Part shown: piece by piece, positions 12,648-23,219 of the stretch
Layout of the letters: each line of letters starts with the position of its first letter
Position numbering within the stretch: the first letter of the stretch is position 1
Assembly (NCBI RefSeq): GCF_000516985.1
Contig: NW_006917093.1
Span: 2,852,001 to 2,916,000 of the forward strand
Direction: 5' to 3'
DNA: 64,000 nucleotides
Origin: Pestalotiopsis fici W106-1
Taxonomy: Eukaryota > Ascomycota > Sordariomycetes > Amphisphaeriales > Sporocadaceae
The notes under the pieces: generated by a model
Seen by the model: only the letters and a program-made list of their open reading frames with translations
What the model was told of the DNA's origin: nothing
The model's database searches: none
Position numbers and translations under genes: made by a program

Positions 12648-12655
12648 TCCGCGGA
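12648..12655. promoter_or_regulatory. NIT4/NirA-type palindrome TCCGCGGA
   Basis: Perfect TCCGCGGA palindrome about 560 bp upstream of the nitrate reductase start. It matches the symmetric element described for the pathway-specific Zn2Cys6 activator NIT4 of Neurospora. A looser CTCCGTCCGGAG palindrome lies near 12497-12508. With the GATAAG sites this is the expected two-factor control (nitrate induction plus nitrogen derepression). Confidence 0.5.
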
Positions 12656-13214
12656 ATACAATAATCGATCCATTGTACAGCTGCTTCGCAAACATGCATT
12701 TCCTCGCTCTTGCCCGTCTCCCCTGGCAATTGTGTCTAATCGTGGACCAAGACTGCGCACAGCAACCGGAGATCCATCAACTGCTTCTACTTCGTACACA
12801 GACCTGGGCCTAGAGTATGGTCCAGTCTGTTGGGTCCGGGCCACTTTTTGCGCCTGGGCAGTTTTATTCACTCGATCGTGTGCCTTCCTTGCACGAGTAT
12901 CGACCGCCTGCAGTCATTTGAAGAATCTTATTAGTCCCATGGGATCCACCTCCCAAATTCCTCAATCGAGCATATGCCTTAATTTCTCACCTGACTGACC
13001 ATACTGCCATTCAGAGCCATTCTTGTTGTGAATTTCAAATGCTTTCTGTACATATTTCTTTGGGTTATTTGATTTGATTTACCGCGAAAGTCCAATAGCT
13101 CTTCATTACCAGTGAAAAGTTGATCAGGCCCCAGGGTTCTTGTCACTGCCAGCGCTCCAAAAATCAACCGTCCTTATACCACTACCAACTATATCCTGCG
13201 GGTCCTGTTTAACC

Positions 13215-15970
13215 ATGGACCCTATACAGTCTCCCAAGAGTACGCCCAAACTGGCATCTTCGGCTTTTCCAGCACAATTTCCACCCTCACCTCCAGACAG
13301 CAGCTCGAATACTAGAGCGCCAAGCTCTGATGCCGGATCCGTGGTTTCAAGCCACCCAGATGATTTGGACAAAGATACAACCAGGGTATCAAGGGCCTAT
13401 CCCCTGCCTCCGGCCTCCCGTAACGACAACCAAGTTCTGCCACAGGACCTGAAAACACCAGACAACCATGTCGAGCGCGATCCACGGTTGATTCGACTGA
13501 CTGGAGTCCATCCTTTCAACGTAGAAGCTCCTCTTAGCGACCTATTCAATGATGGTTTCCTCACTTCCAATGATCTCCACTATGTACGAAACCATGGCGC
13601 CGTGCCCAAGGTCGAAGACTCCGAGGTTATGGACTGGGACTTCACCGTCGAGGGCATGGTGGAACACCCAATCAAGCTCAACCTGGCCGAGCTCATTAGC
13701 GAATATGAACAAGTCACATACCCAGTCACACTCGTTTGTGCTGGAAACAGAAGGAAAGAGCAGAACGTTGTCAGAAAAACAAAAGGATTTTCCTGGGGAG
13801 CAGCGGGCGTGTCGACAGCCCTGTGGACGGGTACCGTCATTGGCGATGTACTTAAGAAAGCAATGCCCAGCCGAAGGGCAAGATATGTATGCTTTGAAGG
13901 CGCAGACAAATTGCCCAATGGGTACTACGGTACCTCGGTCAAGTTGAACTGGTGCATGGACCCGAATCGAGGCATCATGCTGGCGCACCGCATGAATGGC
14001 GAAGCTCTACACCCCGACCACGGAAAACCTTTGCGCATCATCATACCAGGGCAGATTGGCGGCCGCAGCGTCAAATGGCTCAAGAGAATCATTGTTACCG
14101 ACCAGCCAAGTGACAATTGGTATCACATTTACGACAATAGAGTTCTGCCTACAATGGTGGACCCGGAGCAGAGCGCAAATCTGCCAGATACATGGAAAGA
14201 CGAGAGATATGCCATTTACGATTTGAATACCAACAGCGCAACATGCTCTCCAGCACACGAAGAACGAATATCACCGTCGAGCGTGCAGGAAACCTATACC
14301 GTACGCGGCTACGCATATGCTGGCGGAGGAAAACGCGTCACGAGAGTCGAGATTACTCTGGACAAGGGCAAAACTTGGATACTAGCAAATATTTCATACC
14401 CTGAAGACGAATATCGCTTAGCGGACGACGAAGAGCGGCTTTACGGAGGACGGCTAGACATGTCATGGAGGGAGACTTGCTTCTGCTGGTGCTTTTGGGA
14501 CTTGGAGGTTTCCATTGCATCTCTGCAAGACGCCGACGACATCATGGTGCGGGCCATGGACGAATCCATGATGGTTCAGCCTCGAGACATGTACTGGAGC
14601 GTGCTAGGCATGATGAACAACCCTTGGTTCCGTGTCGTGATTCACAAAGAAGCGCACGGTTTGCGCTTTGAACATCCTACACAACCCGCCTTGATGCCAG
14701 GAGGTTGGATGGAGCGTGTCAAGAAAGCAGGTGGCAACTTGTCCAATGGCAACTGGGGCGAGAAAGCGGCTGGCGAGGAAGAAGTTGTTGTTGTGGAGGA
14801 GCCAGTAAAAGAGATTTGCATGACCAAAAAGGACGTTAGCAGGAGCATCACGATTGATGAGCTGCGCAAGCACGACGGCGAGGTGGAACCATGGTTTGTT
14901 GTCAATGGAGAGGTATACGACGGAACAAAGTTCCTTGAGGGTCACCCCGGCGGTGCGGCTTCTATCTTCGGTGCAGCAGGCCAGGATGCCACCGAAGAGT
15001 TTCTCGCCATTCGTAAGTACCACACTGTATTTGGCGTATGGCACATCTGACAAGCATCGTAGACAGCGAAAACGCCAAAGCCATGATGCCCGACTACCAT
15101 ATAGGGACACTTGACCAGGCTTCGCGAGAAGCTCTTGCCAAGGGCGACACCGTCATTGACGAAAACGCTGCACCACGTGACATCTTCCTGCAGTCCAAAA
15201 CCTGGACTCGTGCCATTTTGTCTGCCAAGAAGAAAGTGTCACCAGACACCAAGATCTTTACTTTTGACCTCGAACATGCATCCCAGACGGTTGGACTGCC
15301 CATCGGTCAGCACCTACTAATGCGGCTGAGGGATCCAGTAACGCGTGAAGCCATCATCAGAGCCTACACGCCGATATCAGAAAACAGCGAGGTTGGAAAG
15401 CTCCACGTTTTGATCAAGGTGTACTATGACACACCTGAGCGGAAGGGTGGCAAGATGACGCAGGCCCTCGACGCCATTCCCGTGGGGCACTTTGTAGACT
15501 TCAAGGGACCAACTGGCAAGTTCGAATATCTCGGTCGAGGAGTATGCACAATCTCAGGGAAGCAACGCAATATCAAGCGCTTCATCATGATCTGCGGCGG
15601 CTCGGGCATTACGCCCATCTTTCAAGTCTTGAGAGCCGTCATGAAGGACCCCGAAGACTCGACTCAGTGTCTGGTTATGAACGGCAATAGGATTGAAGAG
15701 GACATACTCTGTCGGGAAGAGATAGACGCCATGGTACTCGGGAACGAGCACAAATGCCGCTTGCTCTACAGTCTGTCCAAACCCGGACCTGATTGGACAG
15801 GGTTAAAGGGTCGGATGAGCAAGGAGCTCTTTGAGGCCGAGGCTGGGTCGCCAACAAGTTCTCAGGGCGAGCAACTGGTGCTCGTTTGCGGGCCAGAAGC
15901 ATTGGAAAAGAGCGTGCATTCGACATTCACAGCAATGGGCTGGAGAGACGAGGATTTGCTTTTCTTCTAG
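13215..15970 (+). CDS. niaD: Nitrate reductase [NAD(P)H], molybdenum/cytochrome b5/FAD enzyme
   Basis: Cytosolic enzyme reducing nitrate to nitrite, the first step of nitrate assimilation. Two exons (13215-15012, 15063-15970) give 901 residues, normal for fungal NR. Domains in order: a disordered Ser/Pro-rich N-terminus; a Mo-pterin sulfite-oxidase-like domain with the cofactor cysteine in LVCAGNRRKEQ; a dimerisation domain; a cytochrome b5 domain with HPGG and a second heme histidine in AIHSENAK; and a ferredoxin-reductase-type module with RAYTPIS (FAD), GGSGITPIFQVL and VCGPEAL (NAD(P)H), ending MGWRDEDLLFF. The ATG at 13215 (AACCATGG context) is the first in-frame ATG. The single intron falls inside the codon of the second heme ligand. 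No nitrite reductase or nitrate transporter gene is adjacent. Upstream GATA and TCCGCGGA sites fit nitrogen control. Confidence 0.97.
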
Positions 15971-16307
15971 GGTGCGGCGAGGTTCAACTCGTACGTGCCT
16001 AGAAGTGAATCGCTTTACATCAGGTCCGACAGCAGGGAGTGGTCCAGGGTGCGCGGGAAGAAGACCCAACCCACAGAGATGCATTTGGCGTTGCGGAAGT
16101 CAACATGATACCTTGTTTGCTTCAAATCAATCATCACGTAAATAAGAGCGTCACAGCGTATATAAATCACGCGATCCATTATAAATAAATCTTTGAATTT
16201 CATCATATTAGAAAGTTTATCGAATTATTATGTCGAAAAGTCTAAAGCTTAATAGCAACGCTCGCATTCCTATTCCCGGGCTCCATCAGTGCACCTCGAG
16301 GAGCCAT
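15971..16307. other. Short convergent intergenic region
   Basis: 3' ends of nitrate reductase (+) and the DDR48-like gene (-) face each other. The middle (16130-16230) is AT-rich and probably carries both polyadenylation signals. No gene seen. Confidence 0.5.
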
Positions 16308-16969
16308 TTACCACTTCTTCTTGGCGTAGTCGGCGACACCGTCAATGACCTTGTCGGTGAAATCCTCGTTCTTGCGCTCGCTGCCGTGGCTCTCCTTGGA
16401 TCCGCCGCCCAGGAACGAGCTCAGGCCACCGCCCTCGGAACGCTCATTGCGTCCAGAGGAGCCGTACTCATTATCGTCGCGGCGGCTGCTGCCGAGGCCA
16501 GAGCTCTCGTCGTCCCGTCGAGAGCTGCCATATGAGTCCGAGTTGGAGGAAGTGCCGTAGCTGTCATTGTTCCTGCCAGAGCTACCATAGCTGTCACTGT
16601 TTCCTCCAGAGCTGCCATAGCTATCGTTATTGTCCCGTCGGGAGCTGCCGTAGCTGTCATTGTCGTCACGGCGGGAAGAAGAGGTGTTGCTGCCCCCGTA
16701 CGAGTCCGACGAGGCGCCGTACCCCGAACTCTCATTGTCGCGGCGGGAGCTGCCGTACGAGTCGCCCGACGATGAGTTGCCGTAGCTGTCATTGTCACGC
16801 TCGTTGCGCGAGCTGCCAAAGCCCGAGGACTCGTTGCCGTACGAGTCGTTGCCCGAGCGGACTAGGAGACGGGTTTAGTGGACTGGCACATATTGTACTA
16901 AAAGGTTCATGGTGACTTACATTCGTCACGGCCGCTGGAGCCAAAGTCGTTGTTGTCGTAGGAGCTCAT
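16308..16969 (-). CDS. DDR48-like repetitive, disordered stress protein
   Basis: Two exons, 16969-16921 and 16861-16308, give 200 residues starting MSSYDNNDFGSSGRDEFRSG. The body is low complexity: nine DSYG units (mostly NDSYGSS or SDSYGSS) alternating with five SSRRD blocks, so it is rich in Ser, Gly, Asp, Arg and Tyr with almost no hydrophobic residues. It ends in a short amphipathic tail, DFTDKVIDGVADYAKKKW. The SYGSS/NDSYG repeat resembles yeast DDR48, a DNA-damage and stress-induced protein, and fungal homologues of it. Molecular function is not settled; stress protection is inference. A TATATAG box lies about 125 bp upstream (17091-17098), fitting a strongly regulated gene. Repeat number may vary between strains. 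A dehydrin-like protein is an alternative label. Confidence 0.75.
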
Positions 16970-18174
16970 TTTGATGGGATTTGGGGTGACTTGCGTCTAA
17001 ATCTGTGTATAGATGATACTTGGTGTGTTTGAAGATGTGAAGAGATGCTGGTATGGAGGATTTTTGCAATGAGGTTCAATGTCAAAGGGTCTATATAGTC
17101 GATTGGGAACTACGGTGAGGCTCATTTGCTCTCCGAATGACTTCATGCTCATGACCAAGACCTTGATTTTGGGGTCCCACCAGAACTTCTTTGAAGTCAT
17201 CGTGCGCCGGTGAAGCACACGGCAGAGCGATGGCACCATTCGTGCATATCCCGCAGGACTTGCCATACGCTCATTGCCACATGGCAGAAAATCTAGGACA
17301 GAAGAAAAGTCCGAAACTTACCCTCCTGCCGCGATATAGTGTCCCAGCTGAGAGGCTACGCAATGTTCGGCAGTCCGCATTGGGACATGTCCTTCATTTC
17401 CTCTTGCCACAAACAACAAAGACCCACAGTCCTGAACCCCAAAACAACTGATGTTAATGCTCGGGGCACAAGCGAGGGCCCAAGAAACTCTCAAAATCAG
17501 GGTCCTGTTACTTTTTGCAGGACTCAGATCATCTCGTGTCGTGCGAAATGATATCAGAAATCACACCTTGGCCCGCTCGGGGGTATATTTACGCGAGGAC
17601 CAAGCTTATCGGAGGCTTAGGATACCCCTGCCATGGTCAGCAATAAAACGCCATAGTAGTATCGCGCATAATTCTTGGAAACTACTAGGTTAGGTGAGTG
17701 TGTAGGCAGTGTAAAGACACCGCTGCTTGATTGTGTATGTGGCTTTTCTTGTTGTTTCAGAGAAACTTGGTCGCTACCATGACGCAAGTGACAGGGGTTA
17801 TTCAATCAAAGTGTGGGGGTGTCACTGATTATAGCAACATGCAAGGGACCTGGGGGGGAACGCCCCGTTCAAATGCGGGCTGGAACATTGATGCTCCAAC
17901 TATTCTAGAATACCGACACAGTAACACGCATCTTTGAGGTGAAAAGAGCTGAAATGAGACATGACATGGTTTATTGCACCGTTTGGAACAGTCCAAAAGT
18001 ATTTGCCAACAGGTTGCACAATAATGTAGAGTTTCTAGGATCTACATGTACCTTTTAGCTCCCATCGTGCCATCAGTACTTAGTACCTGGTACCATAGCC
18101 ACTTGACTTACTTGATCCCACCTCGAGCAAGATAACCCACAACCTATAGCATCAGATATGAGATTACATGAGAT
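16970..18174. other. Intergenic region upstream of the DDR48-like gene
   Basis: Promoter of the DDR48-like gene on the left side and 3' flank of the DUF7102 gene on the right. A TATA element is at 17091-17098 and a single AGGGG stress-type word (as CCCCT) is at 17635-17639. No convincing coding frame. Confidence 0.45.
17091..17098 (-). promoter_or_regulatory. TATA-like box (CTATATAG) of the DDR48-like gene
   Basis: Self-complementary CTATATAG located 122-129 bp upstream of the start codon at 16969, a usual distance for a fungal TATA box. Position and motif only. Confidence 0.4.
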
Positions 18175-20874
18175 TTATACCCACGCCGAGTCCAACGCCC
18201 TCCCTACACGCTGAAGAACTCTCCCACCTCCAAGAAGTCGGCCGAACTTTGCAAACCTCTCGTCTGGCGACGTATTGATGAAAGCTGCGAGACCTCGATG
18301 AGCCGCATCGTTCTGTGCAACACCTAATGGCTCCTTCAGCTCAGATAAGACTACTTGTGCTGCAAATGCATTCATTCCGGCCCTCCGTAATATGAGTTCC
18401 CAGGTCGTTTCAGTGTCGATGAGCAGCTTGTCCACCTCCATCGCTTCATACGAGTAGGTGGTGATCAAGTACACAAGCCAGCGTGAGAGCGTTTCCTCGC
18501 CGCCACCTACATAATAAACCTGAGTACTTGACTCTAATCCAGCAACAAACCCGCAGAAATCTGCATACCCCAAGCACTCCGAATCCGTCATGACTCTTAA
18601 AGATTCGTCTTGACGATTCGACTGAGACACTAGAATTATGAGGCGTTCGTATCGCCGTGATGTTGATTCAATTCTCTCTCTCAAGACAGATTTCTGTCCA
18701 GGGATAGGCCGTTGGAGTGCTTTGATGAGAGACAGAACCATCAGGCCCGTTGACGGCGACACAATTACGTCCGCCTCGGCTGCCAGATTGGAGATGACTG
18801 GAGATCTGGCTACGGACATGGGATTCCAAGCCACCTTGTTGTACTTGTCGAAATCGCGCTCTGTAATCTTTACCCACGGTGACAACTTTTCAATCCAACG
18901 AATAATCGGATTCGAGAGCTTTGTGGACGCTATGATGTTTGCTGGCACTCCCTCGGATTTTAGACTCGGAAAAGGTGCCACCCTGATCGTTACCTCGTCA
19001 GCGGCTTGAGGCGCTGCACTGGGAGCCGGGATCGGTTTAGGGGTCTTTTTAGAGTTGCCTGGAACAGACGAAATCTGTTTGGAGGGTGCTTTCGTAAAGA
19101 AGGTGCTGATACCTAATTTGCGTCTCTTGAAATTATGGAAATTCACAAAATTATTCAGGAGATTCGACGGGGCAGCTGGCTCATCAACGTCGAACAGCAG
19201 ATGCTCCGAATCGTCCGAAACCGAGGCTCGCTGGGGCTCTGGCTCTGGTACCATGACCAAATCAACTGGCGAGGAGGACGGCGTAGATGCCGTTGTGTGA
19301 TGCGTGGCCTCTCGCTTTCTCTTGGCTGCTAGTTCTGGAAGACCCAGGGTCGACCCTTGATGCGTGTGGGAATCAACTGCATTCCTCGATGAGTCCAGCA
19401 TATCTTCATCCTCGTCGTGCTTAAGAATGGAGATACCGGGCTGCTTCCACACAAAGTCGAAACTGGTAGGTATATTCTTCAGATTTGGAAGGTCTGATAA
19501 GGATGTCACTTTTGGGCCATCTATTTCTTCATCCATAGATACTTGGCCGAGCTTTGAAGGGAACGGCAGCCATTGCAGAAGGCGGCGAGCTGCAGTGTCC
19601 TCTGGCCAACTTGGTAAAGCTTTCCCGGGATGGTTTTGCAAAAGCGATTGGAAGTGTTTGCTGGCGTCGTAGCCACAGTTGGTCCAATCAGGTTCAGGGA
19701 TGCTGAAGTCCATGATTGGAACTGGTATTCTTGCGGTCGCATCCGCTGGCTCAAGTTGTTCCTGGTCAATTATACGTCTCGAGTGTGTAGTAGCATCTTG
19801 GAGCACTTCCTTGAGACCGTCGCTCAATATGCTCTCCAACTCGAAATCATGGTCAAAACTCAAGTCTGGTTGCAGTAGATCTTGGGAGATGTCACAATAT
19901 CCTCGTATCAGGTCTTCAACTCGTGTTGCCAAGGGCTCGGGCTCATCGACAGGCATCAAAGGCTCTTCCAATCTCAATTCTTTCGCTCTCGTTCTTCGCA
20001 TCATGGCCACTGGAGACTCCCTCAATGAAGATAATGGAGTTGTCGCCTCAGTCGATGATATGGTGTCGCGGGGTAAAGCTGCTTCAGCTGCGTCCAAATC
20101 TGCACTCAACAATGAACTTGGATCCGATGCAATTGGGATCAGACATGCTTCGGGATCTGGCATGAAGCATTCCCCATCTGATTCTGCTGGACTGAGAGGC
20201 GGCGTCAACTTTCGTGGCCTTGATGATCTTGGTGGAATCTGTTCAGCCAAAAGCGTCGACATGTCGGTGTCCGTCCAGTTGTCTTGTGTGACACTTGTGA
20301 TGCACTCTATGACACCTTTTGTAATTGAAATTCGCTCAAACTTCGCTGGTCGTGACAGATCCGCGTGATGGGCATAAGCGCTGTCTGGAAAAGGCAATGA
20401 CTCATCTTGATATGGGTCCAGTGGTTCAGTTGGTGGAACTGGTGGAATATTTGCCTGCATATCAATCAATCTTGTGGTTTTGATAGATTCTTGCAGCCGA
20501 ATGACGTCGATCTCGGGGTCAGTCTTCAAGAGGGGTGACTCTAGTCGATGCCTTCGAGGAACCTGTGGCCAGTCTGCTATAGCACGGGATCGGAGGCTTC
20601 TGGCACACTCGCTGGATTGCAGTCGAATCAGAACATCCACAGCTGGCCTGGGAATACTTGGACGTTCGATCAAAGGAATACTGAATGATGAAATTCGGAA
20701 TGGTGTGAGACCTTGTTCTTCGTCTAGTGATTGCCGAAGGCCCGCTGAATCAGAGAAAGTAGACAAAAGGACGTGTGCATTGACAGCAGAATCAATTGTG
20801 AGGCCATTTTCTCGAGCATACTCATCTACTGTCGGCACCTGGCTGTGATCTGTGGTCCCGGCTCGCAAAGCCAT
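18175..20874 (-). CDS. DUF7102-like protein with XPF/ZIP2-like C-terminus
   Basis: Intronless gene. The start at 20874 (MALRAGTTDHSQVPTVDEYA) gives 899 residues. An in-frame ATG at 20997 would add 41 residues, but those look untypical and contain a hydrophobic stretch. I read it as the fungal DUF7102 family from overall pattern. The N-terminal half is acidic and partly disordered, and a basic stretch (FHNFKRRKLGISTFF) lies around two thirds along. The last ~200 residues look folded: ADVIVSPSTGLMVLSLIKAL, RYERLIILVSQ, then a tandem helix-hairpin-helix-like end (RAGMNAFAAQVVL, DERFAKFGRLLGG, LQRVGRALDSAW). That order recalls XPF/ERCC4 nuclease plus HhH proteins lacking catalytic residues, such as ZIP2/SHOC1 of meiotic crossover control. 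This is inference; the catalytic ERKxxxD motif of active XPF is absent. Confidence 0.75.
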   Translation of the reverse strand: MALRAGTTDHSQVPTVDEYARENGLTIDSAVNAHVLLSTFSDSAGLRQSLDEEQGLTPFRISSFSIPLIERPSIPRPAVDVLIRLQSSECARSLRSRAIADWPQVPRRHRLESPLLKTDPEIDVIRLQESIKTTRLIDMQANIPPVPPTEPLDPYQDESLPFPDSAYAHHADLSRPAKFERISITKGVIECITSVTQDNWTDTDMSTLLAEQIPPRSSRPRKLTPPLSPAESDGECFMPDPEACLIPIASDPSSLLSADLDAAEAALPRDTISSTEATTPLSSLRESPVAMMRRTRAKELRLEEPLMPVDEPEPLATRVEDLIRGYCDISQDLLQPDLSFDHDFELESILSDGLKEVLQDATTHSRRIIDQEQLEPADATARIPVPIMDFSIPEPDWTNCGYDASKHFQSLLQNHPGKALPSWPEDTAARRLLQWLPFPSKLGQVSMDEEIDGPKVTSLSDLPNLKNIPTSFDFVWKQPGISILKHDEDEDMLDSSRNAVDSHTHQGSTLGLPELAAKRKREATHHTTASTPSSSPVDLVMVPEPEPQRASVSDDSEHLLFDVDEPAAPSNLLNNFVNFHNFKRRKLGISTFFTKAPSKQISSVPGNSKKTPKPIPAPSAAPQAADEVTIRVAPFPSLKSEGVPANIIASTKLSNPIIRWIEKLSPWVKITERDFDKYNKVAWNPMSVARSPVISNLAAEADVIVSPSTGLMVLSLIKALQRPIPGQKSVLRERIESTSRRYERLIILVSQSNRQDESLRVMTDSECLGYADFCGFVAGLESSTQVYYVGGGEETLSRWLVYLITTYSYEAMEVDKLLIDTETTWELILRRAGMNAFAAQVVLSELKEPLGVAQNDAAHRGLAAFINTSPDERFAKFGRLLGGGRVLQRVGRALDSAWV

Positions 20875-20997
20875 AATCTCTGCGGGATGATCTATATAAA
20901 GATTGGGAACCTGATATATATTGGGGTTAAACGCGAACAAAAGGCCTGCAGCAGGACACACCAAGCTCTGCAAGATTGATACCGGCATATGGTACAT

Positions 20998-21883
20998 GCG
21001 CTTCGAACAAAATACACAGAAGAAGGGTTACAGAAAGGTCGCTGTTTGAGGGGAGATAATCAAGGGAAATTGGATGTTGAGATCAGAGAAGGGGGCGATT
21101 ATTTTGCAAAGGAGTTAGGCACCCATCTAAGGCCTACAAACACCAAAGAGTTGTTGGCCCAAAAACTTTGGCGTCGCGCCTTCCGCATCCACGAGTTTGC
21201 GCGGACACATCACGAGCCACTCAAGTCCACGTACCTGCCGCTGTGGGCGTGGTGATCCATTGATGGGTTGGCTGTACTTTGAGTAGGTCCCTACAATGTA
21301 CTTAGTATTTATGCAGCCCAAAACTCTTAAATTTGGATTCACATTGTCGCCCTTTGGTGTGACTGGATAATCTCTGTTCTTTATGTCTTTGGAGTTCTGA
21401 TTCTACTATCAAACCTCAGAAAATGCTCGCCAATGATAATTCCATGATTGCCTCTGTTTTGCCAAAAACCGTTTGTGGAGACTCATACAATAAAGGTGAC
21501 ACCAAACTCAATATTGTATATTTTTCACAATTCATCCCGAGAACTTGGAATAAGCAATAAATAAATCATCAAGAACCCCTGAAATGCACGCAATATACTG
21601 TAGTCCCCAACACTCCTGAATATCCACGAATAGCGCATTTGTTGCCATTTAAATTCCAAGCCTTGTTGATTCCTCCAATTGTATATGAGTTGCTAAGGAA
21701 TGTAGCGGCGTCTGGGGCTACGTCGCTGATTGTTTGGCTTGCCAAATTTGATGGGCCTTGGCAACATTCCTTGAGTCACTGGGGTTTTTAAATATCCAAA
21801 GATCCCCTCTCAATCGAATGTACTCACCTTCATCTTTTCTCGCTATCACCATACTTTGGATTCCTTGTCTCCTGAGCGAGGCC
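20998..21883. other. Divergent intergenic region
   Basis: Lies between the DUF7102 gene (-) and the MARVEL gene (+), so it holds both promoters. Fairly AT-rich from about 21290 to 21760. No gene-like frame with convincing composition. Confidence 0.45.
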
Positions 21884-22614
21884 ATGGGTGCAAAGGGCTT
21901 GATTGCTGTGGGTATTCCCCCAGCGCTGCCTCGTTGGCTGTTGTACGTTCAAGGCGCAATTATTGTCTTGTCGGTCATTATACTAGCCTTGTCTGCATAT
22001 GCATTGTCACTCTTCAGCGGTTATGGATATTCCCCCGGTGGCGCTCCCGGCTACATGATATTCCTGGTCAGTCGTGGTCTTAACTCCGCCCATCATTTCC
22101 ACTACCACTGACAAACTCTCCGTAGGCTATCAAATCCTGGATCATCTATGGAGCTACCATCTTCTTCGTACTCAAAGCATCTCAGTTGTACTTTCGCATC
22201 GGCTTACTCATCGCCTATGTACTCTCTGCAATCTTCTGGCTTGCAGGCTGGGCTTGGGCTGCCTCGTGGGCAGCGGCCATTCTTGGTTACTATCGCGGAA
22301 ATAGCCTCGCCTCCAAGTTTGGTGGAGCAATGGCTGGCAATGCTGCGATCGGTGCTGTTGTTTGGGTACTCGTCATTGTCAATCTCGTCTTCTTTATTAT
22401 GGCTTCAGTTCGAGACGAGTCATCTGCAGCAAATGTGGAGCTTGGTCAACCACAAAAGCAAAGCCAACCGATGGCCACTACTCAGCCTACAACGGACATT
22501 GAGCCTACGATCAATGCAGAGTCGGCCACGACCGCTCCGTCCGTAACTATTACTCAGCCAGCTTCCAGCATCCAGCCTCAAGCTGTTCCTGAGACTGAAG
22601 CTGCTACACATTAG
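21884..22614 (+). CDS. MARVEL-domain four-helix membrane protein
   Basis: Two exons, 21884-22066 and 22126-22614, give 223 residues. Four hydrophobic segments are visible: around WLLYVQGAIIVLSVIILALS, SWIIYGATIFFVLKASQ, IGLLIAYVLSAIFWLAGWAW and AAIGAVVWVLVIVNLVFFIM. They are followed by a hydrophilic Thr/Gln/Pro-rich cytosolic tail of about 65 residues. The arrangement and loop sequences (LFSGYGYSPGGAPGYM) match fungal MARVEL proteins, which sit in the plasma membrane or vesicles and are linked to membrane domains. The substrate or partner is unknown. The start at 21884 has GCCATGG context and places the first helix correctly; an in-frame non-ATG extension upstream is not protein-like. Confidence 0.8.
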
Positions 22615-23219
22615 CCACCTTGTTACCATGTTGCAGGACGTAGGAAATCCGTGGACATTTTGGTTGGCGTCAAACACAGCTACTCGTATGTGTCTGAACT
22701 CAAGAATTGTAATTTTGTTTACCCCAATGCTATCTCAATTTATGCATGACTACGTACGCGTATGATTGGTTCCATCAACTTGTAATTTGTGATTGACCGC
22801 TTCTACCTTTCGAGACATACTGTGATTTATTGTCTCGTTCACACAACAGCAATAAAACTGGCTTCTAAGAGGAAAAGAAAAGAGGCAAAAAAAAGAGAGA
22901 GAGAAAAAGAGAGAGAAAAAGAGAGNNNNNNNNNNNNNNNNNNNNNNNNNNNNNNNNNNNNNNNNNNNNNNNNNNNNNNNNNNNNNNNNNNNNNNNNNNN
23001 NNNNNNNNNNNNNNNNNNNNNNNNNCTTTGTTGGAAAATTGAAGCTCAATTGAATCTATAAGGACTACGTTTGACCCCCTCCTCGTTTGCTCCTAGGGGT
23101 GGGTGACAATGAAAGAAATGGGAGAGGTTTTGCCAGAGTTCTCCCAGATTTCCATGCAAACGGCACATTGGTGGTGAGGCTCGAAATTCTTCTCCTCAAT
23201 ATGAGGGATAATTAGGCAG
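22615..23219. other. Intergenic region with polypurine tract and 100-N gap
   Basis: After the MARVEL gene the sequence runs into a purine-only microsatellite of GA and A runs (about 22867-22925) that ends directly in a gap of exactly 100 N (22926-23025). The tract probably stopped sequencing or assembly. Nothing else was recognised. Confidence 0.6.
22926..23025. other. Assembly gap, 100 N
   Basis: Run of exactly 100 N directly after a purine-only microsatellite. Real length unknown. It may hide the 5' part of the MYND-type gene. Confidence 0.99.

Noticed and set aside
13140..13214. In-frame extension before the nitrate reductase ATG
   Set aside because: It has no ATG. The first in-frame ATG is 13215, with good context.
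16421..16819. Ala/Thr-rich minus-strand frame inside the DDR48-like gene
   Set aside because: It is another frame of the same repeat. The frame with DSYG units has proper splice sites, start and stop.
13215..16969. Nitrate assimilation cluster
   Set aside because: Only nitrate reductase is present. The neighbours are not nitrite reductase or a nitrate transporter.
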